Source: Tetrapisispora phaffii CBS 4417 (Eukaryota; Ascomycota; Saccharomycetes; Saccharomycetales; Saccharomycetaceae). From it: a DNA stretch of 64,000 nucleotides. The notes under the pieces were generated by a model. That model saw only the letters and a list, made by a program, of their open reading frames with translations. It did no database searches and had not been told where the DNA came from. Positions within the stretch are counted from its first letter, which is position 1; the number at the start of each line of letters is the position of its first letter. Positions 1-8,789 of this stretch are shown piece after piece. The DNA lies in contig NC_016523.1 of the NCBI RefSeq assembly GCF_000236905.1, forward strand, positions 744,001 to 808,000, in the 5' to 3' direction. A program made the translations under genes and the position numbers.

Positions 1-1264
1 TTAATCTAGTTACATAGCCCTTGAAAACTTGATTAGCTAATGATACTATCCCCATACCAGCAAAATTAAATATCATACTAAGGGAATTAGGTGAAGCATC
101 TGGTTGATAGGTAACATAAGAATTATTTTGTAACCAAATGAAGCCACAAAATATTTTTTCACCAACAATTCTTCCTAATAATGGCCATAATGTTGCTTCG
201 ATAAATACATCAAATATTCTTGTTGAAATTAGTATGTTGCCATATTTGCCTCTATAGCTGTCTAAAATTGTATCGCCTTCAGAATCCTCATTGTCATGTA
301 AGTAATAGGGTTTCGCATCTTTCACCATTTTATAATAATACTTATTTTGCAGCGGTTTTATAATGTAACTATGGAGCGATATAAAACCATATGAAATGTT
401 TATACATGTTCTAGCTATATTAAGGCTTTGATCATTAGAAACTTTTAATTTCAATGCGACTACTGGTGCTAACCATCGTAATCGATTAAAAAGATCGTAA
501 TCACCAGCTAGGCCTAATAAATATAGTGGGAATCCAAATATTACAATTTTGGAAGAACTAGGTACGCTAAGAATTCCATTTACAGTACCTCCATAAACAT
601 CTAAAGCTTTTGTTGTACTAATATCACATAACGCAGTTAATATTTCTTCTGGAAAGACTTGCCGTAATTGCCATAATCCAAGTTGAAACCATAGTTTCCC
701 TAGATTTACTATTGGAAGTGATATAGCAACGAGTGAAATTCCCCATCTAATTAGTTTTTTTCCCCAGTAGGATAGTTTCAGTATAATTGAATCTGATGTT
801 ATATCTAAGTCACTTTTCTTAATATACTTTTTGCATTGAGGACAATAGACGCTTGTAATAGGTGGTGGCAAAGGGTACTCTGTTATCATTTTTGAGAAAC
901 AATTCACACCTAATGTTTCAAAACTAAAGATCATTGGTATGCATATGAATGTAAAGCAAGGAATTCCAATAATAGGTATCCCGACTATATTTTCGACAAA
1001 AGAAATATTCCTATAAAAATCCCTATGTCCATCGAATAAGTAACAAAGTCGTTTATAGAGAGTCTCTTCCGAAATCAAACCATTGCTTCTATTCCTTAAC
1101 TGTTGAGAAATATGTTCCTTATTCAAACTATAAAGCCATTTGAAGTAGCATTTCTTGTGAATTTGTAACTGACATCCGCACTGATGAATAATCCAAGTAG
1201 AATCAAAGTCTGAATCATCAAGACATACCCAACAATGACATCTTTTAAACGGTAAACCGATCAT
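1..1264 (-). CDS. MARCH5-like RING-CH membrane protein, C-terminus cut off by the window edge
   Basis: The frame is open from an ATG at 1264 through the left edge (421 codons, no stop), so the protein is incomplete. The N-terminus carries a RING-CH (C4HC3) pattern: C11-x2-C14, C29-x-C31, H36-x2-C39 followed by W43, and a last pair in CPQC near residue 125. CWVC, HxxCxxxW and CPQC closely match the MARCH/MARCH5 family of membrane-bound ubiquitin E3 ligases. Unusually, about 80 residues with a hydrophobic stretch (around IPIIGIPCFTFICIPM) separate the HxxC and CPxC parts; usually they are much closer. Several more hydrophobic segments follow, so a multipass membrane protein is likely. I do not recall an S. 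cerevisiae counterpart other than the much larger Ssm4/Doa10. E3 activity is inferred from the motif only. Confidence 0.7.
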   Translation of the reverse strand, partial: MIGLPFKRCHCWVCLDDSDFDSTWIIHQCGCQLQIHKKCYFKWLYSLNKEHISQQLRNRSNGLISEETLYKRLCYLFDGHRDFYRNISFVENIVGIPIIGIPCFTFICIPMIFSFETLGVNCFSKMITEYPLPPPITSVYCPQCKKYIKKSDLDITSDSIILKLSYWGKKLIRWGISLVAISLPIVNLGKLWFQLGLWQLRQVFPEEILTALCDISTTKALDVYGGTVNGILSVPSSSKIVIFGFPLYLLGLAGDYDLFNRLRWLAPVVALKLKVSNDQSLNIARTCINISYGFISLHSYIIKPLQNKYYYKMVKDAKPYYLHDNEDSEGDTILDSYRGKYGNILISTRIFDVFIEATLWPLLGRIVGEKIFCGFIWLQNNSYVTYQPDASPNSLSMIFNFAGMGIVSLANQVFKGYVTRL

Positions 1265-1587
1265 TGTATTCTTAAATGCATATTATGTATAGTTCAATAT
1301 AATTTATTGAATTTATTATAGAAGTCATAAAATGAGTTTTAATATATTATTTTTAAATCATTACTATATTATTCTGATGAATAGGTATCCTTATTTTATG
1401 TACTATGCTTTTTAAAAAAATGATGGTAATAATTATTGAAGATCTCTGATGATTTAATTAAAAGACATAGAATCAGTTAAAAAGACTATGCGTATAACGA
1501 TTGTGATAAATGAGTTGGTTAATATACAATTATTTATTTAAGATGTATATACTACTTGTTTGGTTTTGTGTTGTTTTTTTCTTACCT
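1265..1587. other. intergenic: RING-CH gene promoter and SRP68 3' end
   Basis: This 323-bp AT-rich gap lies between two minus-strand genes. It must hold the promoter of the RING-CH gene and the 3' end of SRP68. I see no further gene or strong motif. Confidence 0.6.
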
Positions 1588-3447
1588 TTAACGTCTGAAA
1601 AGACCTAAGAAGCCACTCTTCTTTGTGGAGACTTCTTCTGCCTTTGCTGTTTCTGGTTCTTCTGGGGATGTGGAAGCTGAAGTTGAAGTTTCCTCGGTGT
1701 TGTTGTTTGAATCTTGTTCGTATTCTATGTAATTAAATGCTAAATCAAATAGAGTAGGTTTGCTAGGAACTGGTCTAATTACTGGTCTTAGAGGGAATAG
1801 ATTATTCAATTTGATGTATTTTGGATGGATATATTTAACACCATCATCTATTCTTTCAATAAGAGATAAATTGTATTTATCATTGGTAACAGCCCATCTA
1901 TTTTGATTCTTATTCATGTGCTTATCGTATTCAGCTAATGCGATGATGTTGTTCCAAGAGGATTTGATCGAATTTCTTAAATTTGAAACTTTATTAGAAT
2001 TTATTAATTCAGATGGTAATAACAACTTTTCTAAATCTGTATCGTTTAATTCTGTTAGATTATTTTCTAATTCTTTTAAAGCGTTGATGTTCAAAGATAA
2101 TGCTTGTAAATAGTCATGTTTTGATTGATACAAGTCACCTAAACATCTTGAAGTCAATGAGACGTTATAATAAGTTTTCAAAAGTTCTAATTGATTCATT
2201 AAATTTTCCGAAGAGAAAACACCTGGTAATTCCATTAAATCTTTGATAAATTTAGTTAGATTTTTAACTATTCTTTCAATTTCTTTGTATTTATTTAGTT
2301 TTTTGGAAGTAGCCACTGACTTGTTTGAAGTAATTATGTTCCACTGTTTCAATAAGGATTCAAATACCATATTATCACGAGAAACTGAAGTCATTAGCAC
2401 GTTGTATTTGATATAAGCCAACAGAATTTGTTCATTTTCTAAAACGTCAGTGTCCATATTATCTTCATCATGCTGTTTGAATGCAATATTTGTCTCTTGT
2501 TTATTCAATATATCGTTCCATTTCAGCAATTTACTATCGTAATCATCAATTGATTTAATTTTTGAATTGTTGGCATCATTAATTAGTTGGAAAATTTCTT
2601 CATCATTAACTTTTGTTACGAAATCAATCCAGTGGATTTCGTTTTCTCCTGAATTATTTTTTGACGGAGCCTCCTCTTTTAACAAGACTGGTTTATATCC
2701 ATGACTAAACAGAATTGAAGTGAAACCGTTCTCTGTGTTTGATTCGAATTTTTGGATTTTTGAAATTGTATTTATCATAAAATTATTCAAATCGACTGTA
2801 GAGAAAATATTACCTGCATATTGCTTTAAGTAATAATTATATTTCGATTTGATCTCTTCAACAACAGACAAATCTAATATTTTTTTATTTTTCAATAGAT
2901 TCAAACCTTCGAATACACATGACAATTCATTCGCGATTAATTCACTTTTCTTCTTCTTAGTTTTCTTACCTAGCAATAAAAATTCAACGTTCACTAATTT
3001 TGAATAAATCAAATATTGTAAACGAGTTATCCAATTTTGTTCGTTGATGGTAATTTCATTGATTAAAATGTGGCTTAATTTCAACACTTTTCTCAATCTT
3101 GTTCTAATAATCTTTAATTCATTTTTGAAAAATTTGCCTCTATTTCTTGCTCTCAATTTCAATAATTCGATGTACGAAAGATCTCTTTCAATCGATAATA
3201 AGAAATAAGTGCCTACTAGTTTGTTTTTATTATCGTAATAACTAGAACTGAAAGTGGTGCCATTGTTTATTTTAGTTAGACCCTTTTGATAATGTTTTGT
3301 GTCTTTGTTCACGACATGCAGAATATGTCTTAACTTGATCAGTTTTCTGTTCAATTTCAAGTGGTATTTGATGAAATCTGTGTCAGTTTCCAAAATCTGA
3401 GCGAAACGGACACCAAACGTGGCATTGATCGGAGAATAAGCGCCCAT
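1588..3447 (-). CDS. SRP68: signal recognition particle subunit SRP68
   Basis: The 619-residue protein matches yeast Srp68 (about 600 residues) from the first residues (MGAYSPINATFGVR). It continues through the basic helical N-terminal RNA-binding region (residues about 1-240, rich in K/R, e.g. LKLRARNRGKFFK) to the C-terminal part. Srp68 binds the SRP RNA and Srp72 in the particle that targets nascent secretory proteins to the ER. The C-terminus ends in an acidic/Ser-Thr linker followed by a short basic, hydrophobic tail (KKSGFLGLFRR). The start is an ATG at 3447. It is divergent from HUT1, the same neighbour as in S. cerevisiae (YPL243W-YPL244C), which supports the call. Confidence 0.95.
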   Translation of the reverse strand: MGAYSPINATFGVRFAQILETDTDFIKYHLKLNRKLIKLRHILHVVNKDTKHYQKGLTKINNGTTFSSSYYDNKNKLVGTYFLLSIERDLSYIELLKLRARNRGKFFKNELKIIRTRLRKVLKLSHILINEITINEQNWITRLQYLIYSKLVNVEFLLLGKKTKKKKSELIANELSCVFEGLNLLKNKKILDLSVVEEIKSKYNYYLKQYAGNIFSTVDLNNFMINTISKIQKFESNTENGFTSILFSHGYKPVLLKEEAPSKNNSGENEIHWIDFVTKVNDEEIFQLINDANNSKIKSIDDYDSKLLKWNDILNKQETNIAFKQHDEDNMDTDVLENEQILLAYIKYNVLMTSVSRDNMVFESLLKQWNIITSNKSVATSKKLNKYKEIERIVKNLTKFIKDLMELPGVFSSENLMNQLELLKTYYNVSLTSRCLGDLYQSKHDYLQALSLNINALKELENNLTELNDTDLEKLLLPSELINSNKVSNLRNSIKSSWNNIIALAEYDKHMNKNQNRWAVTNDKYNLSLIERIDDGVKYIHPKYIKLNNLFPLRPVIRPVPSKPTLFDLAFNYIEYEQDSNNNTEETSTSASTSPEEPETAKAEEVSTKKSGFLGLFRR

Positions 3448-4311
3448 CTTGCAAGCAGTTCAAAGTTGTCTAAACAATTACGAAAAACTCCGGATAGTGA
3501 TAAGCCTTCTACGGTTCAAAACAGTTTTGCAACGGGTACGGATCAAACACTCACTTTATATATAGGCCCAAATTAAATTGACAGATAGTCACTGCTGCTG
3601 ACCACAATTGATATCTCTAGTGGATCAATTGCAACTCCTTAAATCATTGTTCATCCTTTAACAATTCACGATTTTGTGGTCAAAATTTTCTTTTGGAATT
3701 TTTTTGTGTTTTTTGGGAATCGTCGCCGGGGTTTATTCCGTGCAAGATGATAAGAGACGAGCCAGGGTCCAAGATGCAGACCTGCGCCAACACAGGACGA
3801 CATAGTATGCTGCTTTCACACTCCACAGGACCGGGACACCGGCATGGCCGGTGTGTGATGAGTGTTCATCTTTCAAAACCAACACATAGTCACCGCAACA
3901 AACGCTTCTCGAGAAACAGTGCTGACACGTCGATAACATCGTCTTGCATTTGAGCTCATCGTCCAGCTCATCGCCATCTCGATTCGTCATTTCCGGCATT
4001 GTGCGCAGATTTCTGCGCGTTTTTCGAAAATGTTTCACTGCAAAAGTAAGAAAAGTGAACAAAACTAACGTTAGAATACGGTTTTATCAACAGACATTGC
4101 TTGTATATATCGATAAAACTAGTGTTATTAAGTAACGATATTGTTGTGAATGTCCTTGCGGGTGCTTTGAGAACTTCCCATGAAGGTGACAATATACGAC
4201 TTCACACGCAGACACGCATATATACATATACATATATAAATTGGTTTCCGTATGGCGGTGCACAAATTATCAAAAAAGGTTCTTTCCAAGGCTGTTCCTG
4301 AATCAAGGTCT
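3448..4311. promoter_or_regulatory. divergent SRP68/HUT1 intergenic region
   Basis: This 0.86-kb divergent promoter is AT-rich next to SRP68 and clearly GC-richer between about 3720 and 4060. It holds a 19-bp palindrome (3836-3854), a PAC-type AGCTCATCGC at 3965-3974 with a near copy just upstream (about 3953-3961), and a TATA-like run (about 4216-4239) ahead of HUT1. Short open frames on both strands here look like chance frames in GC-richer DNA. Confidence 0.6.
3836..3854. promoter_or_regulatory. palindrome ACACCGGC-ATG-GCCGGTGT, possible zinc-cluster site
   Basis: Two perfect 8-bp arms flank a 3-bp spacer in the SRP68/HUT1 promoter. Inverted CGG/CCG half-sites with a fixed spacer are typical targets of fungal Zn2Cys6 dimers. 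Which factor binds is unknown. Confidence 0.4.
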
Positions 4312-5412
4312 ATGATGGCTAAGCAATCGGAAGCTGATATAGTGGAGCAAAATGATACTGCAAATGGTGATTTCAGTGTGGGGAAATTGTTGTTTTGTGC
4401 AGTGGGTATTTATTGCAGTTTTTTGACCTGGGCATTGGTTCAGGAACCATTGAACACAATACATTGGCCTCAATCTAATGAACAATTCAAATCTCCAAAT
4501 ATCATCGCTATCTCCCAAGCTTTCGTGGCAATGGTTATTGGGTTTGTGTATTTATCGTATAAATCCAATGTCACGTTAGTTCAGTTATACCATTTGATTT
4601 GGAATAATAAAAAATATTTCGTAATTATTTCAGTAACACAGGCATTGTCGGCTCCTATCGCTTCATACAGTTTACAACATGTTGATTATCTAACATTTAT
4701 GTTGGCTAAATCATGCAAGATCATCCCAATTTTAATGGTACATATGTTACTTTACAGGACCACAATTGCAAATGAAAAGAAAATCGTTGCAGTCTTAGTT
4801 ACTTTAGGTGTAATGGTTTTCACATTAGGCTCTAAAAAAACTGGCCCAACAATGAAGGTGCCTGATGAACTAGAGGAAAATATGATTTTAACCCATTTCT
4901 ACGGTTACTCCATGTTGCTACTAAGTTTATTTCTAGACGGTTTGACAAATGCCACACAAGATAAGATGCTAAAATTGAATAAAAACTCCAAAAAACATGA
5001 GCTGATCTCTGGTGCTCATTTAATGTTTGCATTGAATCTATTTATAGTTATCTGGAATACCCTGTATTTGATTTTGGTTGATAGAAATCAATTCAAAAAT
5101 GCGCTAACCTTAATTGAACACGATCCTATCATTATAAAATATCTAACAACTTATTCATGTTGTGGGGCTATAGGACAAATCTTCATCTTTTACACATTAG
5201 AATATTTTGGCTCAATTATTCTAGTTATGATTACAGTGACAAGAAAAATGATGTCGATGTTATTAAGCATTGCGGTTTACAAAAAGTCGGTCAATTTAAT
5301 ACAATGGGCTGGTATTTCTATTGTCTTTGGTGGTATTATATGGGAAGCATTGCATAAGACTAAGAAGGTTATAGGAAATAAGACAGATAATGATGATAAG
5401 AAGATACTGTAA
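4312..5412 (+). CDS. HUT1: UDP-galactose/ER nucleotide-sugar transporter HUT1
   Basis: The protein is a multipass nucleotide-sugar transporter of the SLC35B1/HUT1 family. It keeps TWALVQEP near the N-terminus, HVDYLTFMLAKSCKIIP, SLFLDGLTNATQDK and VTRKMMSMLLSI, all characteristic of Hut1, which supports UDP-galactose and other nucleotide-sugar supply to the ER. The frame is open from an ATG at 4252, but that ATG lies only about 12-35 bp after the TATA-like run. I therefore prefer the ATG at 4312 (MMAKQ), giving 366 residues; the yeast protein is about 339. The last four residues, KKIL, form a canonical KKXX ER-retrieval signal. The neighbours SRP68 and the DUF2075 gene match S. cerevisiae order. 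Confidence 0.92.
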   Translation: MMAKQSEADIVEQNDTANGDFSVGKLLFCAVGIYCSFLTWALVQEPLNTIHWPQSNEQFKSPNIIAISQAFVAMVIGFVYLSYKSNVTLVQLYHLIWNNKKYFVIISVTQALSAPIASYSLQHVDYLTFMLAKSCKIIPILMVHMLLYRTTIANEKKIVAVLVTLGVMVFTLGSKKTGPTMKVPDELEENMILTHFYGYSMLLLSLFLDGLTNATQDKMLKLNKNSKKHELISGAHLMFALNLFIVIWNTLYLILVDRNQFKNALTLIEHDPIIIKYLTTYSCCGAIGQIFIFYTLEYFGSIILVMITVTRKMMSMLLSIAVYKKSVNLIQWAGISIVFGGIIWEALHKTKKVIGNKTDNDDKKIL

Positions 5413-5560
5413 TTTACAAGTAACCATATATATTCGAGTATATATTTGAGTATATATAGATTGATAGACCGATAGATTTTATAGTATTTCATTTATATAC
5501 AAAGTCAATTTTTATGAGATATCATTTAAATGGCAGAACATTTAATAGTTTTTAGTACAA

Positions 5561-6934
5561 TTATTCACACTGTGTTGCTTTTAGGCGTTCTCTTAGTTCA
5601 GGATCCCATGCATATACATATAATCCATGAATACCTCTTGTTAAAAGAACATTCATACTATTCATAATAATTTTTCGCTTAACATCATCTATATCATGAA
5701 TATTTGGCTTCTTAGTAAAACCAGCATGATCATCATAGAGTTTGGGTTCCAATGCTATAGCATCATTAACCTTGTCGTATCTAACAGATCTACCTAATAT
5801 CACACCGGCATAATTCAGGTCGAATCCTTGAATTGTATATACAGAACCAACTTCGTTGATAGTGTCTTTCCTTTCACTCCATGGAGTCACTTCACGAGGG
5901 GTGTAACGATCCCAACGAACTTTGAAGTTATCACCGCATGTAACAAAATAATCATTCCCATCTAGTCTGTAGGGGAAATCATATGTAGCTAATAGTCTGC
6001 ACTGGCCTAATTCTTGATCTTTGATCTTCAATGCTTCATACATGGCACCACAGTCATCCCAAATTTTGAAGTCAAAATCAGACTTTGAATTTTCTTTTGC
6101 TGAAGAAGGGAATTTTGGAATTTTTCCAGCAACACTTATATCATTGATCCATTTCAAAACATCATTTGGAGCACAAACTCGAAATTGTTTTTTAAGTCTA
6201 TACCAATCTTTTTTATCATTATGGACAGTATTATAGTAGCTTTTTAAACTTGCTCCATTTTTTTGGTTTTCATCCCAATATGAACCCATTCTTAGGGCTT
6301 GTTTATCATCATACACTAATAATAGAACCTTACTTAATGACATCAAGTCTTTCAAATGGTTTTCACCATAGAATCTCTTAAAAGCATCTTTTGAAGTTGC
6401 TAATAAATGTGCTTCATCAACAATAACCACATCAGCAATTGAGTTATTCTTTGTTAAAGTATTCACTAAGGAAGTTGGTCTTTCTAAAGATCTCCTACTA
6501 ATATATTTAAACGATTTACTCATTCTAACATATAGCTTTAACATTTCAGGATGGTTAACAACTAAGTAGTTATCTCTACCATATAAGGGATCTTTCTCGA
6601 ATGCTTTTTCATTAGATATCTTTTGGATCTCATTGAAGAGAGAGTTCAATATCAGAGATTTACCTGTTCCTGCATCACCCTCAATTACAAACATAGCACA
6701 TTTGGGAGGTTTCTCTTGAGCATCATAATTCATTATATTTGTTCTAATAAAACTCATAACCTTCTCTTTCAACATTGTCTGCTCCTCCGACAGCTCAGCG
6801 TTCAATAACTTATCCATGGCAATTGAAGATTTATCATTGTTTCCATTGTTCGAGCCATTGTAATTGCTTTTCTTGGTTCTCTTTGCAGCCCTATATGATT
6901 GTGTCATTGTTCTCGTAATTGATTTCAAAATCAT
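5561..6934 (-). CDS. YPL245W: DUF2075 P-loop ATPase, YPL245W-like, function unknown
   Basis: The 457-residue protein has a Walker A motif GDAGTGKS (residues 86-93, K92) and a Walker B/DEAH motif VVIVDEAHLL (DEAH at 173-176). Helicase-like C-terminal motifs follow: VYTIQGFDLNYAGVILG and NVLLTRGIHGLYVY. This is the DUF2075 / Schlafen-type SF1-like ATPase fold, common in bacteria and scattered in fungi. Its length and its position between HUT1 and RBD2 match S. cerevisiae YPL245W (454 residues), whose function I do not know. The start is either the first Met or Met10 (MTQSYRAAK). A separate open frame runs into the 5' end in another frame (see 6891-7214), so the true N-terminus is uncertain. Confidence 0.85.
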   Translation of the reverse strand: MILKSITRTMTQSYRAAKRTKKSNYNGSNNGNNDKSSIAMDKLLNAELSEEQTMLKEKVMSFIRTNIMNYDAQEKPPKCAMFVIEGDAGTGKSLILNSLFNEIQKISNEKAFEKDPLYGRDNYLVVNHPEMLKLYVRMSKSFKYISRRSLERPTSLVNTLTKNNSIADVVIVDEAHLLATSKDAFKRFYGENHLKDLMSLSKVLLLVYDDKQALRMGSYWDENQKNGASLKSYYNTVHNDKKDWYRLKKQFRVCAPNDVLKWINDISVAGKIPKFPSSAKENSKSDFDFKIWDDCGAMYEALKIKDQELGQCRLLATYDFPYRLDGNDYFVTCGDNFKVRWDRYTPREVTPWSERKDTINEVGSVYTIQGFDLNYAGVILGRSVRYDKVNDAIALEPKLYDDHAGFTKKPNIHDIDDVKRKIIMNSMNVLLTRGIHGLYVYAWDPELRERLKATQCE

Positions 6935-7214
6935 TCAAATTCACAGTCCCAATAAAGATGTAATTGTCCTGAAATAAAAACACACCCTCTCTCTCTTTCT
7001 CTGGGAAAAAATAGGTCCTTCTAAACATATACCAATGATATCTGAAATGACGTGTCTCCTTTAACAGAGTTATGAATTTTTGAATGGTTGCAATATTCTT
7101 GTTGCTTATGAACTTTTCGATCTTAAAAGGTATTCCCTCGGACTTTTTCACAGTAACAAAGTTCAAATGACTAAAAACATTAAAGATCTCATCACTTTTA
7201 AAGAGTAAACAATG
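6891..7214 (-). other. 107-codon open frame without ATG start, overlapping the 5' end of the DUF2075 gene
   Basis: On the minus strand a frame is open from 7214 to a TAG at 6891-6893 with no initiating ATG; its only Met is internal (YHWYMFRR). It overlaps the first codons of the DUF2075 gene, which is in the +1 frame. Its composition reads like a folded domain (FVTVKKSEGIPFKIEKF, EGVFLFQDNYIFIG) rather than random AT-rich sequence. An ATG at 7218-7216 in the next frame runs only to CTT TAA. It could be an N-terminal exon or domain broken by frameshifts, a relic, or a chance frame. Confidence 0.35.
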
Positions 7215-7299
7215 TCATAAAACGAGCTTAATTTAAACAAATAGGTGGTTTCTGTTGTTGTCAAGAAACTGTTTTGACTATTTCGGCTATTTCAGTTGA

Positions 7300-7326
7300 T
7301 ATAAAAGAGTTATTGGGTTATATATA
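7300..7326 (+). promoter_or_regulatory. TATA elements of RBD2
   Basis: TATAAAAG (7300-7307) and TATATAAA (about 7319-7326) lie 20-46 bp before the RBD2 ATG. The first is the better-placed TATA box. Confidence 0.5.
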
Positions 7327-7345
7327 AAGACTGGTACGATTCAAA

Positions 7346-8203
7346 ATGCTACATTGGAAATCTATTTACCATGCGGTATATCAAGATGAGAAGCCTAGTG
7401 CTCTTACTATTGGGTTACCTATATTTTCTATTGTGTTTTATTTCGCTATTCAGTATATTTTATCTGAAGAAAGCTTTGAGTGGGTAGTCGATGACTACTA
7501 TTTGCATTTCGATTCGTTATTTAAATTCAAACTTAATGCTTTGTCAATGCATGCTCTTTTCTTCTCCACAATGTTTGAAATGATAGTTTGTCTTCTTTTA
7601 ATTACCATCCCTTTGAACATATATGAAAGAGAGCACGGTACTGTGTTTACTGGTGTATTTTTAAATTTAATAACTACATTTTCCAGTATATTTACCTGCC
7701 TTATTGGTAAGCTACTATCGAAGCTGGGTGTTATCGACCTCGATCAAAATTATATCCCAGTTGCAGGTATGAGTGGTTGGCTGTTTGTGCTTTTAGGTTT
7801 TTTCACAGTAAGGAAGAAAATGAAGAATAACTCAAGAAATATATTAATACAGCTTCATAGAAGTAGCGTACACATTCCAACAGTCATGCCATCAATACTT
7901 CTTTTGGTTCTCTATAACATACTCCAGTTTTTTATTTATCAAAAAAATTCTTCACTATTATCGGTCTACCACACAGTTTGTCTTGGGATAGGGTACTTAA
8001 TTTCCTCTAAGGAAACCTATTTTGCCGTACTTGTACCTCCATCTGGGTTGATAATGGCTATCGAAAGAGTTTTGAATAAGTTAATAAACCTAATCCCTCT
8101 ATTTGTCCAATATTACAAAGAAAAGGATATGAAGAGAACGTTCTTAAATGCAGAGGATGCAGAAGTAGATGAATTAGCTGAATTGCCAACCTATCAAAAC
8201 TAG
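7346..8203 (+). CDS. RBD2: rhomboid-family membrane protease RBD2
   Basis: The 285-residue polytopic protein aligns with yeast Rbd2 (262 residues). Shared segments include the N-terminal WKSI, the loop NIYEREHGTVFTGVFLN, the catalytic motif GMSGW (Ser143; GASGW in S. cerevisiae) and the histidine helix YHTVCLGIGYL (His209). The Ser-His dyad is intact, so it should be an active intramembrane protease; Rbd2 is Golgi/endosomal and poorly understood. The C-terminal tail beyond the last membrane segment (about 245-285) is hydrophilic and acidic. It lies next to the WD gene on the same strand, as YPL246C-YPL247C do in S. cerevisiae. Confidence 0.92.
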   Translation: MLHWKSIYHAVYQDEKPSALTIGLPIFSIVFYFAIQYILSEESFEWVVDDYYLHFDSLFKFKLNALSMHALFFSTMFEMIVCLLLITIPLNIYEREHGTVFTGVFLNLITTFSSIFTCLIGKLLSKLGVIDLDQNYIPVAGMSGWLFVLLGFFTVRKKMKNNSRNILIQLHRSSVHIPTVMPSILLLVLYNILQFFIYQKNSSLLSVYHTVCLGIGYLISSKETYFAVLVPPSGLIMAIERVLNKLINLIPLFVQYYKEKDMKRTFLNAEDAEVDELAELPTYQN

Positions 8204-8789
8204 AAATCATTAACACTCTAGTGTCGAATGGCAGCCAAATGTGAGAACATCTCCTCCGGTATATTGATGTAATGACCCCACGGATGTTCAAATCCCTACA
8301 ATACAATCAACAGCTCATTACCACTCTATCATCGTGTTGAGAATTCATGTGAGCATATATAAGCATATATATATATATATCTGAATCTGTATATTCCTAT
8401 TTCTAATAGTGGTCACAGTTTATTATGTCTTACGCTGAAGTTAAACCCTGAGTGAAAATTTCCTGAAAAGTGTTCAAAGTGAAAAGAAAAAAACATCATA
8501 AGAAATGTTTAAATTGTAGATATATATTTAATATGAATAAATAGTCACCAATTCCTAAGTGCTATTGTATAAATGAACATATTTTCAATAATTGTCCTTA
8601 GTTGGAAGCTTAAGTGATTCAATTGTTTCTAAATTTTTCTCACTTCATACATACGAGAGAATAATTAAGGTTGTAACCTCATAGGTCCAATACATTTTAT
8701 TGACTCTATCGTTAAATAATTTCGATTAGATTCTGGTGTACCTCGTAGTTTAAAAGATACTCAAGAAACTGTTGTTTATTTTTTCATTG
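8204..8789. other. intergenic RBD2-WD gene with AT microsatellite
   Basis: This 586-bp AT-rich spacer holds the RBD2 3' end and the promoter of the WD-repeat gene. An ATAT run spans about 8365-8380. A B-box-like GTTCAAATC at about 8286 has no supporting T-stem, so I do not call a tRNA. Confidence 0.55.

Noticed and set aside
3693..4301. Several 63-109 codon frames between SRP68 and HUT1
   Set aside because: They overlap each other on both strands in GC-richer promoter DNA and show no conserved pattern.
8281..8305. B-box-like GTTCAAATC suggesting a tRNA
   Set aside because: The flanking bases cannot form a T-stem and no A box or acceptor stem is present.
8772..8789. Upstream extension of the WD-repeat gene
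   Set aside because: It begins at TTG; the ATG at 8790 is the first usable start. The same logic moved the ERG2, URK1, PWP2 and HFA1 starts.
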